A DNA stretch of 37,823 bases from Dehalococcoidia bacterium (lineage in GTDB: Bacteria > Chloroflexota > Dehalococcoidia > SM23-28-2), in assembly GCA_022866185.1 (NCBI GenBank), contig JALHUG010000264.1:1-37823 (forward strand), read 5' to 3'. The notes under the pieces are model-generated. The model did not search any database, was not told the DNA's origin, and was given only the letters and a program-made list of their open reading frames with translations. Positions 1 through 8,067 of this stretch are shown in pieces. The position numbers and the translations under genes were made by a program. The first letter of the stretch is position 1, and every line of letters starts with the position of its first letter.

Positions 1-484
1 GGAGGCCGGGGTGGTCCGGGTCGGCTTGCCATTGCTCCTCGTAGGTCGCCGTTTCGGACTTGTCCAGGGTGCAATTCATCAGGTCCCAGATGGGCGTGAA
101 TACCGTGCTGCCGCAGGGACTATTACTCAACATGCCCCCGGAGGACGTGGATTCCAGTCTGCCCACGAAAGCTCCTATAGGCACATCTTCGGCCTTCGCG
201 ACGCCCCACTCCCTGGGTTGAAAGCTAACCTGGACGTCGTAAAGGAGATTGGGCCAGGGGTAAGGATCATCGGCGGGTACTTCGAATAAGTTGTGGATAT
301 CGCCGTTGGCCCCGGTCGTGGTGTCGCTGATTGATTCAACGTGGGCATAGGCGTTGAAGTGCAGAGGGTCACCGGCCCTGGCGCTGCTATACAGGAGGAG
401 CGGCGCCAGGATGCCCAACGCTAGGGCGAGCGCAACCAGTACGACTGTCCTCTGCCAATGCAACCTTGAGGCAACTTTTCTCAT
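1..484 (-). CDS. Secreted protein of unknown function, N-terminal part (runs off left edge)
   Basis: An open frame reads leftward from an ATG at 484 to the window edge without a stop, giving about 161 residues. The start has a strong Shine-Dalgarno, AGGAGGAGACCA, just before the ATG. The N-terminus is a classic signal peptide: MRKVASRLHWQR, then a hydrophobic stretch (VVLVALALALGILAPLLLY), then a small-residue region ending SSARA, a likely signal-peptidase cleavage site near residue 37. The exported part is Asp/Pro/Tyr-rich with two Cys residues (SPCGST and MNCTL) that could form a disulphide. I recognise no family. It has its own promoter at 541-568. The 3' end lies outside the window, so length and domain content are unknown. 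Confidence 0.75.
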   Translation of the reverse strand, partial: MRKVASRLHWQRTVVLVALALALGILAPLLLYSSARAGDPLHFNAYAHVESISDTTTGANGDIHNLFEVPADDPYPWPNLLYDVQVSFQPREWGVAKAEDVPIGAFVGRLESTSSGGMLSNSPCGSTVFTPIWDLMNCTLDKSETATYEEQWQADPDHPGL

Positions 485-540
485 TGGTCTCCTCCTGTTG
501 ATTATTTCCTGCCTTGCCCCATCTTCACACAATCACCGCT

Positions 541-568
541 ATGATACGCTTTCTAAGGCTATTGGCAA
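541..568 (-). promoter_or_regulatory. Probable sigma-70-type promoter for the secreted protein
   Basis: Read on the minus strand, TTGCCA (-35) is followed by a 16-nt spacer and TATCAT (-10), each 5/6 to consensus. It lies about 57 nt upstream of the ATG at 484. Confidence 0.5.
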
Positions 569-708
569 TACGGGAGGCGTCATCGGGTAGAATCTAGCAC
601 AGGGAGACTTCAATGCCGCGCTGACGCCTTGCGGGGTAGGTCCGGAGGTGCTGCAGTCGCTGGGCAGCGGAGCTCGGCCGACGCCCTACAATCCGACGCC
701 GCCGCTCC

Positions 709-2184
709 TCACCCGCTGCCGCGCTGGCGGTACTGGAGGGCCTCCGCCACGTGGGGCGTGGTGATGGCCTCCGAGCCCGCCAGGTCGGCGATGGTGCGCG
801 CCAGCTTCAGCACGCGATGGAAGGAGCGCGCCGATAGTGCCAACTGGTTCATGGCCAGCCGCAGCAGCGACTTGGCACCATCCTCCAGTACGCCCTGACA
901 GTGCTGCCTGACCTCAAGGGGGGTCATCTCGGCGTTGCAGATCAGCCTGGTGCCAGCAAACCGCTGCTGCTGACGCGACCGCGCTCTCTCCACGCGCTGG
1001 CGCACCTGCTCTGAGTGCTCGCCGAGAGCGTCGTCGGCCAGCTTCTCATACTCCACCCGCGGCACGTCGGCGAAGATGTCGATGCGGTCCAGCAGGGGGC
1101 CGGACATGCGCTTCTGGTAGCGCGTGATGGTCAGGGGCGAGCAGGTGCACTCCTTGGTGGGGTCACCCCAGAAGCCGCACGGGCAGGGATTCATGGCGCC
1201 CACCAGCATGAAGTTCGCAGGGAAGGTAACGTTGCCCTGGGCGCGACTGACAGTGACCACTCGATCCTCCAAGGGCTGGCGGATCGCCTCCAGCACCGAG
1301 TGGCCGAACTCGGGCAGCTCGTCCAGGAAGAGCACCCCCCGATGGCTGAGGCTTATCTCCCCCGGTCGCGGCTGACGCCCTCCCCCTACCAGGCCGGCGT
1401 TAGAGATGGTGTGGTGGGGTGACCGGAAGGGCCGCTGGCTGATCAGTGGCCGGTCGGAGGGCAGGAGGCCGCTCACGCTGTAGACCTTGGTCACCTCCAG
1501 GGCCTCGCCGCTGGTCATCGACGGCAGGATGGAGGGCAGGGCGCGCGCCAGGAGGGTCTTGCCAGCGCCGGGCGGGCCGCTCATGAGCACGTTGTGGCCG
1601 CCGGCCGCCGCCACCTCCAGGGCGCGCTTGACGTGCTCCTGCCCTTTGATGTGGCAGAAGTCCACCCCCTCCCACAAGGGCTCGGCCGTGGGGGCGGCCG
1701 CCGCCTCGCGGTCGAAGGGAGCAATGGGAGCCAACCCCTGGAGGTGGGCCGCCAGTTGACCCAGGCTGGCCACCGGGATGATCTCCACCCCCTCGATGAG
1801 GGCCGCCTCGCAAGCGTCGGCCGCCGGAACGAAGACGCTGCCGATGCCCCGCTCTCTGGCCAGGGCCGCCATGGGCAGTATGCCATGCGTATGGCGCACC
1901 TGCCCATCCAACGATAGCTCCCCCAAGAAGAGACTGCTGGAAGCGTCCGCTGCCACCTGTTGCGAGGCGATGACGATGCCAATCGCAATGGGCAGGTCGT
2001 AGGCCGGGCCCTCCTTGCGGATATCGGCCGGGGCGAGATTGACCGTGATGCGCTTCTGGGGGAAGGTGAGGCCGCAGTTGCGGATAGCCGAGCGCACCCG
2101 CTCCTTGGCCTCCTGAACGGCGGTGTCAGGCAGGCCAACGATGGTCATTGTGGGGTCACAATAACACAATACGGGGCGTTCCAT
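709..2184 (-). CDS. comM: ComM/YifB-family Mg-chelatase-like AAA+ ATPase, 5'-truncated
   Basis: This family comprises hexameric AAA+ helicases that help branch migration during natural transformation. Visible parts: the Lon-like N-terminal domain from TIVGLPDTAVQEA, with KRITVNLAPADIRKEGPAYD; Walker A GPPGAGKTLLARALP; Walker B VLFLDELPEF; the sensor region LVGAMNPCPCGFWGD; and the typical C-terminus ending HVAEALQYRQRG. Full-length members begin about 30 residues earlier, with a strand pair ending in 'LPxFTIVGLPD'. Here homology starts abruptly at codon ~20 of the longest frame (start 2208) and the upstream residues are unrelated. I placed the start at 2184 because a weak AGGA precedes that ATG; 2208 and 2148 are alternatives. 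The truncation may make the protein inactive. Mobile-element debris lies just upstream. Confidence 0.85.
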   Translation of the reverse strand: MERPVLCYCDPTMTIVGLPDTAVQEAKERVRSAIRNCGLTFPQKRITVNLAPADIRKEGPAYDLPIAIGIVIASQQVAADASSSLFLGELSLDGQVRHTHGILPMAALARERGIGSVFVPAADACEAALIEGVEIIPVASLGQLAAHLQGLAPIAPFDREAAAAPTAEPLWEGVDFCHIKGQEHVKRALEVAAAGGHNVLMSGPPGAGKTLLARALPSILPSMTSGEALEVTKVYSVSGLLPSDRPLISQRPFRSPHHTISNAGLVGGGRQPRPGEISLSHRGVLFLDELPEFGHSVLEAIRQPLEDRVVTVSRAQGNVTFPANFMLVGAMNPCPCGFWGDPTKECTCSPLTITRYQKRMSGPLLDRIDIFADVPRVEYEKLADDALGEHSEQVRQRVERARSRQQQRFAGTRLICNAEMTPLEVRQHCQGVLEDGAKSLLRLAMNQLALSARSFHRVLKLARTIADLAGSEAITTPHVAEALQYRQRGSG

Positions 2185-2344
2185 TCGTCCTAGAGGCACG
2201 GCGTGCATGAGAGGACGCGTGCTAAGCCCCCACCGAATCTACGGCTGCCCGCCCTCAGAGGCAGCGTCGAATCTAGCGCCCCATCAGCACCACTGAACTG
2301 GACACGAACGATGACACGGGAGCGACACGGAGGACAACCCTGCA

Positions 2345-2554
2345 GTGACACGGAGGAGACGCAAGAAAGGGCGACGGGTAGACCGACGGCTACGGCCCCA
2401 CCTGCTGCGGGATGAGTGGTACCTATTTTGTCCCGACCCTGAGAAGCGGGCGAAGCTGGGGGAGGGGCTAGAGCGCGGCCTGTCGGTCTACGAGGCAGCG
2501 CTGGAGGCCGGGTACAGCGACCGCCACGCACGGCGGCTGGAGTGGTGGCTGTAG
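2345..2554 (+). CDS. Small basic HTH-like protein, unknown
   Basis: A 69-residue frame starting with GTG, with GGAGG 11 nt upstream. The N-terminus is very basic (TRRRRKKGRRVDRRLRP). The C-terminal half, SVYEAALEAGYSDRHARRL, has the spacing of a helix-turn-helix of the terminase-small-subunit or Xis kind. It points toward the recombinase stub at 2677-2892 on the other strand, and both are probably leftovers of one element. No family is recognised; it could be a chance frame, but the composition and ribosome-binding site favour a real gene. Confidence 0.4.
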   Translation: MTRRRRKKGRRVDRRLRPHLLRDEWYLFCPDPEKRAKLGEGLERGLSVYEAALEAGYSDRHARRLEWWL

Positions 2555-2676
2555 GCGAGGCGACCAAGGCAGGGAGGGCCGCGCGGCCGGCTGGGCCCCA
2601 TGTATAGAGGCCGTCACATTTCGATTCTGGGGCCTCTGGGGGGCAATGGCCGGAGTAACCATGGTGATGTAGTCCC

Positions 2677-2892
2677 TTACTTGGGCCAGCCCTGGGCCAT
2701 GGCGAACACCTCCTGGCTCGTCACTTTGTCCGGCGGCTTGCCGAGCGCGCCGAAGATGTGCTGGAGCATGCGGGAGTAGCCCTCGACCGTGCGGCGGGAG
2801 CCGCTGCGCCGCTCCTTCTCGGCCAGGAAGGCGTAGAGGGCCCGCTCCCAGGCGGGCAGGGACTCATCGAAAGGCACTAGCGTGGCGGTCAT
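2677..2892 (-). pseudogene. Tyrosine recombinase, N-terminal stub only
   Basis: The ATG at 2892 has a good ribosome-binding site (AGGAGG, 7 nt spacing) and gives 71 residues. From AWERALYAFLAEKE through RSGSRRTVEGYSRML to KVTSQEVFA the protein matches the N-terminal core-binding domain of the intact recombinase at 32897-33838 (DWEGAIRAFLIEKE, RSGSRRTAEEYARLL, AVTPDEVFT). It stops at GWPK, before any catalytic residue. The whole catalytic domain (Arg, Lys, His-x-x-Arg, Tyr) is missing and is not present downstream. This is therefore a relic of an integrated element of the same family as the one at the right end of the window. Confidence 0.8.
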
Positions 2893-2976
2893 GGTCGTTT
2901 CCTCCTGTTCTTGGTTCAGCGACCATGTTCGCTCTGTGTGCCAGGAAGTCAAGGGATGAAGAGGCGACGCGAGACG

Positions 2977-3684
2977 TCAATCAGCGCTCTCGAGGGCAGA
3001 CCTGAGATCATCATCGATGTCGCGGGTCAAGAGCCAGTCCACGTAGTCTGGCGGCACGTCGGTCAGCAACTTGCCTTCGTGCTTCCCAAACGGCATGCGC
3101 TGGATGGTCGCGACCTCGAACAGTCCGTCAATTTCGTCCGCATAACCCGCACCCAGGTAGCGGTCAATCAAATGCTTCAACAGGAGAGAGGCAGTGGCCA
3201 CATCGTTTGCAGCCCGGTGTGCAACCGGCCCCTCGACATGCGCGCCAAGTCCAAGAGACGAGCGGAGGGAATCCAATCTGTAGGACCTGCATCCGGGCAC
3301 AAGATTCTGGGCTAGGCGTAGCGTGCACAGGAACCTCGGATTGCCGTCGGCAAGTCGCGGCGATCGGCGGAGCAGAACAGAGTCGAAGCTCGCGTTGTGG
3401 CAAACGGCAGGGAGGGTGGGCACGTAGAGGTCCGTGTACTTCTCGACTGCCTGCTCGAACGTCGGTGCCTGAGCTACATCCCTGTCGAAGATCCCGTGGA
3501 CTCTCGATGCATCCGCAGGAATGTGGCGACCGGGATTGATCAGCGTGGTGTTGGATGAGAGGATCGTTCCATCGCCGCGCATGATGGCCCAAGCGAGTTC
3601 AACGACGGCATCAGTCCTTGGGTCCAGCCCAGTGGTTTCTGTGTCGAAGACCCGAAACAGCTGCGACCGGATCGATGTGCCCAT
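2977..3684 (-). CDS. DEDDh 3'-5' exonuclease (DnaQ/PolC-epsilon-like) with DUF3820-like tail
   Basis: 235 residues. All three exonuclease motifs are visible: ExoI FDTETTG (D14, E16), ExoII CHNASFD (D101) and ExoIII with H156 and D161 (HRAAND), the DEDDh arrangement that binds two catalytic metals. Residues ~197-219 (MPFGKHEGKLL...PPDYVDWL) match the small DUF3820 module often fused to such nucleases. It probably trims or proofreads single-stranded DNA ends as a stand-alone nuclease, since it has no polymerase or UvrC-like domain. It is transcribed divergently from the DUF262 gene. No clear Shine-Dalgarno precedes the ATG (TGGATTGAAAC), so translation may be leaderless or the start may be different. 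Confidence 0.88.
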   Translation of the reverse strand: MGTSIRSQLFRVFDTETTGLDPRTDAVVELAWAIMRGDGTILSSNTTLINPGRHIPADASRVHGIFDRDVAQAPTFEQAVEKYTDLYVPTLPAVCHNASFDSVLLRRSPRLADGNPRFLCTLRLAQNLVPGCRSYRLDSLRSSLGLGAHVEGPVAHRAANDVATASLLLKHLIDRYLGAGYADEIDGLFEVATIQRMPFGKHEGKLLTDVPPDYVDWLLTRDIDDDLRSALESAD

Positions 3685-3850
3685 GTTTCAATCCACAGAC
3701 GGAGATCGAGCGGGCGGCTACGTCACGGGATGAAGGAGCCGAACATACTCGGCATGTCCTGAACACAATTGTAGCCACTGCACCGGCTGCGTGTCTAGCG
3801 TTCACACGGGGGAGGTTAGGCCAACACTGAGAGGGTGTGGGTGGGTGAAA

Positions 3851-3868
3851 CACTATGGCGCAATAGTG
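3851..3868. promoter_or_regulatory. Palindrome CACTAT-N6-ATAGTG upstream of DUF262 gene
   Basis: A perfect 6-bp inverted repeat with spacer GGCGCA, 7 nt before the -35 box of the DUF262 promoter. The same half-sites with the same spacing but a different spacer recur at 5677-5694, just after that gene. This looks like a protein-binding operator or recombination site, not a chance hairpin. Confidence 0.5.
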
Positions 3869-3875
3869 TACATGT

Positions 3876-3904
3876 TAGACAACATCGTCAACACAACGTA
3901 AACT
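3876..3904 (+). promoter_or_regulatory. Probable promoter of the DUF262 gene
   Basis: TAGACA, a 17-nt spacer and TAAACT, about 40 nt before the ATG at 3946. The same -10 hexamer is used at the synthetase promoter near 19514. Confidence 0.4.
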
Positions 3905-3945
3905 AGGGCCGAAGAATCCCCGCTAGGAGAGGGAGGTGGCACACC

Positions 3946-5646
3946 ATGTCCAATCTCACGCGTGACATCGGAACTGAAGACATGAAGATCGAGGAGATTG
4001 TCAAACAGCTTCAGGAGGACAAGTTCCTCATCCCTACGTTTCAGCGGGAATTCGTGTGGGAGCCGAAAAGCATTCTCAAGCTGTGGGACAGCATGTTCAA
4101 ATTCTATCCCATTGGCAGCATCCTCTATTGGGAGACCGACTCCTACTTGCACACCCATCGGAAGCTCGGAGGGTTCGTCTTCCCGCATGACGAAGACACG
4201 GTGAAGAAGTTCGAGGAATGGAAGTACATTCTAGACGGGCAACAACGATGCACGTCACTCCTGGTCTGTATGTTGGGCGGCAAAGGGCGGGTCGAGGACA
4301 ACGAGGAGTTCGACTACACGCTGTACTTCGATGCTACGAATGCCGAGTTCTTCTTTGCGAGCCAACTTGAATGGCGCAGACTGCGGGTTCCTGATGAGCG
4401 GTTGCTGATCCGGGTCCGAGACGTGCCGAATTGGGAATTCACCTTCTACAAGGAGATATCAGCCGTCGACGGGTTCAACGCCGACATGGAGCACAATCTT
4501 CAGCAGCTCCGGCGGCTGTTCACCGACTATCGCTTGTCGGTGATCCGGATCAGAGGTGTGGAGGTCAACGAGGTCTGCGAGATTTTCGAGCGGATCAACC
4601 AGGAGGGCAAACGTCTCGACCCCGTAGACATCATCGTTGCTCGTACGTATCGGAATCCCGATGAATCCCTTAACTACGCCGGCTTTTACCTTCGCGACTA
4701 TCTTGGGGGACTCACGTCCATCCTCACAGACAGCGGCAGCAGGTGGCGTGAGGTCGACAACCTTACCGTCATCCAAATGGTCTCGATGTGCCTGCGGAAG
4801 ACGTCGACGGAAAAGAGAAATCCCTTTGGGATCACACCCGCCGCACTGGACAACCTGACGACGGAGCACTTGGAACAGAACTGGTCGGACTGCCAGAAGA
4901 CGATCCTGGAAACCATCAAGTTTCTGGCGGATCAGAAGATAGTCGGTCCAGGCATGCTGCCCTTTGCGTATCTCGCCATACCCGTATGCTCGTACTTTCA
5001 CGAGAACAGGTCGCCGAATCGTGAACTCGCCCGACAATGGTTCTGGCGCATGGCCTTCGTAGAGGACTTCCGCAATTCGACCTTGGTCTATGAGCACGCG
5101 TCAGGCTTCTTTGCCCAATTGGAGGCGAATGAGCCAGTCGAAATCGCGCCCCTGACGCTTTCATTGAGCCAGCTTGTGCAGACAAGCTACTACTATCGCA
5201 ACACCCTCAGCCGTGCAGTCCTCGCCTGGCTAGCGAATCAGCGCCCTGTTGATTTCAGCGATCCACAGGCCGAGGTTCTCGACAACGTCTATCTCCTTAT
5301 GTCCCAGGCGCCCAATCTGCATCACATTTACCCGCAGAACTTCCTCAGAAACGTCCGGGGATTGCCGAGCGATGCCTCCCCCGACAGCCTCATGAACATA
5401 TGTTTCTTGCGGGCAAAGACGAACATCCAGATCAGCGACAAGAATCCGTTGGACTACTTCCAGCAGTTCAGAGATGTGAGGGGCTTCTCAAACATCCTCG
5501 ATTCCCACCTGATTCCCCGCGACTATATTGAGCGAGACAGTTTCTTGGCTTCCGACTATCGAGCATTCCTGTACACGAGAGCCGCTGCCTTCTGCGAAAG
5601 TCTCAAGGCAGCGCTGCCGAACGTGAAGGTGACGATAGCCGAGTGA
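3946..5646 (+). CDS. DUF262 (GmrS/ParB-like) protein with HNH-like C-terminal region
   Basis: 566 residues, with GGGAGG 9 nt before the ATG. The N-terminal DUF262 domain shows the family signatures IPTFQREFVW (29-38) and LDGQQRCTSL (96-105), the DGQQR loop that binds and hydrolyses nucleotide in GmrSD-type enzymes, plus a FERINQEGKRLDPVDI segment near 205. Near 458-463 HHIYPQ, followed by SLMNICFLRAKTN, fits the His and Asn positions of the DUF1524/HNH-like nuclease part of such proteins. Relatives include type IV modification-dependent restriction enzymes and the SspE effector, so a role in attacking modified or foreign DNA is likely but not shown. It is a single-gene unit between two identical-half-site palindromes and precedes an operon of other defence-type genes. 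Confidence 0.82.
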   Translation: MSNLTRDIGTEDMKIEEIVKQLQEDKFLIPTFQREFVWEPKSILKLWDSMFKFYPIGSILYWETDSYLHTHRKLGGFVFPHDEDTVKKFEEWKYILDGQQRCTSLLVCMLGGKGRVEDNEEFDYTLYFDATNAEFFFASQLEWRRLRVPDERLLIRVRDVPNWEFTFYKEISAVDGFNADMEHNLQQLRRLFTDYRLSVIRIRGVEVNEVCEIFERINQEGKRLDPVDIIVARTYRNPDESLNYAGFYLRDYLGGLTSILTDSGSRWREVDNLTVIQMVSMCLRKTSTEKRNPFGITPAALDNLTTEHLEQNWSDCQKTILETIKFLADQKIVGPGMLPFAYLAIPVCSYFHENRSPNRELARQWFWRMAFVEDFRNSTLVYEHASGFFAQLEANEPVEIAPLTLSLSQLVQTSYYYRNTLSRAVLAWLANQRPVDFSDPQAEVLDNVYLLMSQAPNLHHIYPQNFLRNVRGLPSDASPDSLMNICFLRAKTNIQISDKNPLDYFQQFRDVRGFSNILDSHLIPRDYIERDSFLASDYRAFLYTRAAAFCESLKAALPNVKVTIAE

Positions 5647-5676
5647 TGAGCAACATGCCAGACGACCGCTTGCGGG

Positions 5677-5694
5677 CACTATGACCTGATAGTG
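5677..5694. promoter_or_regulatory. Second palindrome CACTAT-N6-ATAGTG, after the DUF262 gene
   Basis: Same half-sites as at 3851-3868, with spacer GACCTG. Flanking bases extend the repeat to GGCACTAT/ATAGTGCC (5675-5696), so the RNA would also form an 8-bp hairpin with a 6-nt loop. No U-tract follows, which argues against a simple terminator. Confidence 0.5.
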
Positions 5695-5696
5695 CC

Positions 5697-6070
5697 GCGC
5701 GTGCGGATAAGGGCCCAGCGAACGCCCGTACGAGCTTCAGCAAGAGGAGCGTCTTACAGCACCGCGCTTGCGAGTCCTCGCGCCCGCGAGTAGGATCGCG
5801 CGACGCATCAGCCTGGTTCGCCGTTGACAGTAATAGAAGTGTCAGATACGATGGCGTCGTGCTGTACGGGTTCGTGTGAATGTGTCCCGGTGCGCCAGCC
5901 CCCGCTTGAGCACACGACGCACGTTCATAGCCTGAGGCGGTCGTGCCAGCTCATCCACATCCTTGGCGGGCCCGGTAGCCAGAGAGCGCCTTCTCGGGCG
6001 TGGGGACAAGTAGAGCGACGCCTTCAGCAGATTGACGGGCGGCGCGTAACCTGGCGGAGAGGGGGCTACG
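5697..6070. other. Intergenic region with long leader of the GHKL operon
   Basis: No convincing gene on either strand. It contains the promoter at 5824-5852 and a leader of roughly 210 nt before the ATPase start at 6071. Short frames here have no ribosome-binding site. Confidence 0.4.
5824..5852 (+). promoter_or_regulatory. Probable promoter of the GHKL-methyltransferase operon
   Basis: A perfect TTGACA -35, a 17-nt spacer and TACGAT at -10. TGACA and TGTCA form a short inverted repeat across the -35 and spacer (5825-5844), a possible operator. Confidence 0.55.
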
Positions 6071-7594
6071 ATGGGCATACATGAGAGCAGTGTCAACTAT
6101 CAGAACCTAATCCGCGATCTGGCCGAAATGTATCCGTTCGACGTGGCTGAGGTCGTGTTTGTGGAACTTATCGCCAACTGCTTGGACGCAGGAGCGACGC
6201 GTATCTCTGTGGATTTTGATCCTCGAGACCGAGTCCTTATCGTCACGGATAACGGCAAGGGTATGGATGCTGCTGAGTTTGAACAGTATCACGACTTCGC
6301 GGCAGGTTTGAAGACGCGGGGCACGGGCATAGGCTTTGCAGGTGTCGGCGCAAAGGTTAGCTTCAACATCGCCAACAGGGTTGTGACTGAGACTCGCAGC
6401 GAATCGTTCTCTGATGCCTCTGACTGGTATCTTCAATCGGCCAAGAAACTCATATGGGAGGACATTCGGCCCAAGCATCTGCAAGGAATGGGCACCCGAG
6501 TGGCCGTTACATTCAAGCCTAATGCGGTAATCCCCTATGGCAGAAGAGAGGACCTAGTCGAGCTACTGCGGCGTCACTACCTTGCCCTCCTGGACACAGA
6601 GTTCCTCGATCTGTATGAGCGGATGGGGATCTATTCGAGTAAACTCAGGTTCATAGTCAACGGCGAAGTCCTTGAACCTGGCAACATAGCGACCGACTTT
6701 GCTCTCAGCGAGGTCAGGAAGTTCTACCCCACAAAGGGCAGCAAGAGGGTCGGCTACGGCGTCGTCGGCTTGGCTGCATCTGAGTATCCTTTGGGACCTG
6801 ACTATTGCGGCCTGTTGCTTTGCACACGAGGAAAGGTCATAAAGCCAGACCTTTTCAACCAGTTTCCCGGCACCCTTGGACCGCGCATAATTGGACTTGT
6901 GGAGGTTCGAGCTTTCGTGAACTTCTTGACCACTGCGAAGACGGACTTCATGAGGAGATCGAAGCCTCGGGAATTCGAGCGGCTGTACGGCCCGATCAGA
7001 GAAGAGTTCAAGACTTGGTTGGGTGAGCTGGGAATTCAGCCAGCGGAGATCGCCGGGACGGATGAGGGAGCAAAATTGGAAAGGGAACTGAAGAAGATTC
7101 TGCTGGACATCCCACAGCTCTCTGACTTCTTCGGATTCCGCACTAGAAAGGCCGTCCTTGAGGAAAGCGATACTGGGGCGATCTCTGCCAGCATTCACGA
7201 GGGCATCGAGGTCACGTTCCCTGTGGGCGAGGGCAGCGCAGGAGAAGGCGCAGGGCCAGTGGACGTAGGGGATGAGCCAGGCGAAGCTCTTGTTGAGGAT
7301 CGAGACAGCGGAACGAAGCCAGCGAAGCCGATCAGCCGAACCGCACCGCGCGGCCCTAAGATCGCCTTTGAAGAACGGGCTGATCTAGTCGACCTTGCTT
7401 GGGTCGCCGGTAACAACGTATGCATCAACACAGGGCACCCGTCCTATGCGAAAGCCCGTTCCGACAGCAGGGCAAGAACACTCCACGATCTTTTTGCGAT
7501 AGCGAGTGCGATACAGAGATTCTTAGCTGGCGCGGAAAACGATGATGGGTGGAAGTTCGTAGACGAAATGATGGCAGCCTGGGGGAAGAAGTGA
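6071..7594 (+). CDS. GHKL-fold ATPase (MORC/MutL/Hsp90-like)
   Basis: 507 residues. The Bergerat ATP-binding fold is clear: N-box VELIANCLDAGA (31-42), G1 DNGKGM (60-65) and G2 RGTGIGFAGVGAK (83-95). The layout, an N-box near the very N-terminus with no sensor or HisKA domain, fits stand-alone MORC/MutL/Hsp90-like ATPases and not histidine kinases. Such ATPases are known from restriction-modification neighbourhoods and act as ATP-gated dimer clamps. The linker at ~375-425 is Gly/Glu/Asp-rich and probably disordered. A C-terminal helical domain (ERADLVDLAW to the end) may dimerise or bind a partner. First gene of the operon; its stop overlaps the next gene's GTG by 4 nt, so the two products are probably made in balance. 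Confidence 0.85.
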   Translation: MGIHESSVNYQNLIRDLAEMYPFDVAEVVFVELIANCLDAGATRISVDFDPRDRVLIVTDNGKGMDAAEFEQYHDFAAGLKTRGTGIGFAGVGAKVSFNIANRVVTETRSESFSDASDWYLQSAKKLIWEDIRPKHLQGMGTRVAVTFKPNAVIPYGRREDLVELLRRHYLALLDTEFLDLYERMGIYSSKLRFIVNGEVLEPGNIATDFALSEVRKFYPTKGSKRVGYGVVGLAASEYPLGPDYCGLLLCTRGKVIKPDLFNQFPGTLGPRIIGLVEVRAFVNFLTTAKTDFMRRSKPREFERLYGPIREEFKTWLGELGIQPAEIAGTDEGAKLERELKKILLDIPQLSDFFGFRTRKAVLEESDTGAISASIHEGIEVTFPVGEGSAGEGAGPVDVGDEPGEALVEDRDSGTKPAKPISRTAPRGPKIAFEERADLVDLAWVAGNNVCINTGHPSYAKARSDSRARTLHDLFAIASAIQRFLAGAENDDGWKFVDEMMAAWGKK

Positions 7595-8061
7595 CTCGGG
7601 ACAAGCTGGCGTTTGTCGCCTTCGAGCCCACAAACGGGCAATTTGTGGCCCTGCTGTCCATGCAAGGGCTGGTTTCAGGGCAAGGGGATCCCGAGCTCGT
7701 GCTGCGGAAAGCGGCCAAGGTGTATGAGCGTGCCACGATGACAATGAAATCCGTCATAGCGGAGATCCAGGCGTGCAGAGCGGATGGCAAGCTCGTGCCC
7801 GCACGCAAGATCTGGCGCCTGGGGGACGCAATATTCGAGCTGACCAGCCAGTTGCAGGAGCTGTCCTTGCAGATCGATCGTCTTTACGATCATCTTGTGC
7901 GCGACCTCGGCGCAAAACGAAAGTGGCTTGAGAAGGCCATTATCTTTCGGCGATATCTTCCCGACGAAGCATTGGTCCCTGAGTCGTTGAACTGGGGGCG
8001 CTGCGAGAAGGGAACGCGTAAGGCTGCCGAAAGACTGCGAGATGGGCTGCCGCCGGGATAG
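7591..8061 (+). CDS. Small helical protein coupled to the GHKL ATPase
   Basis: I start it at the GTG at 7591, inside the GTGA overlap with the ATPase stop and preceded by GGGGGAAGAA; an upstream in-frame ATG at 7549 would overlap the ATPase by 46 nt. The product is 156 residues, largely alpha-helical by composition, with long amphipathic stretches (LRKAAKVYERATMTMK, LTSQLQELSLQIDRLYDHL) that could form a coiled coil. No catalytic motif and no recognised family. Its position suggests an adaptor or regulatory subunit of the ATPase. Confidence 0.7.
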   Translation: MTRDKLAFVAFEPTNGQFVALLSMQGLVSGQGDPELVLRKAAKVYERATMTMKSVIAEIQACRADGKLVPARKIWRLGDAIFELTSQLQELSLQIDRLYDHLVRDLGAKRKWLEKAIIFRRYLPDEALVPESLNWGRCEKGTRKAAERLRDGLPPG

Positions 8062-8067
8062 AGGACG

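Noticed and set aside
3676..3700. CRISPR-like GTTTCAATCCACAG
   Set aside because: The string resembles the start of some CRISPR repeats, but it occurs once and no spaced copies follow.
4459..5097. 212-codon minus-strand frame
   Set aside because: Antisense to the DUF262 gene, whose motifs are clear on both sides of this stretch.
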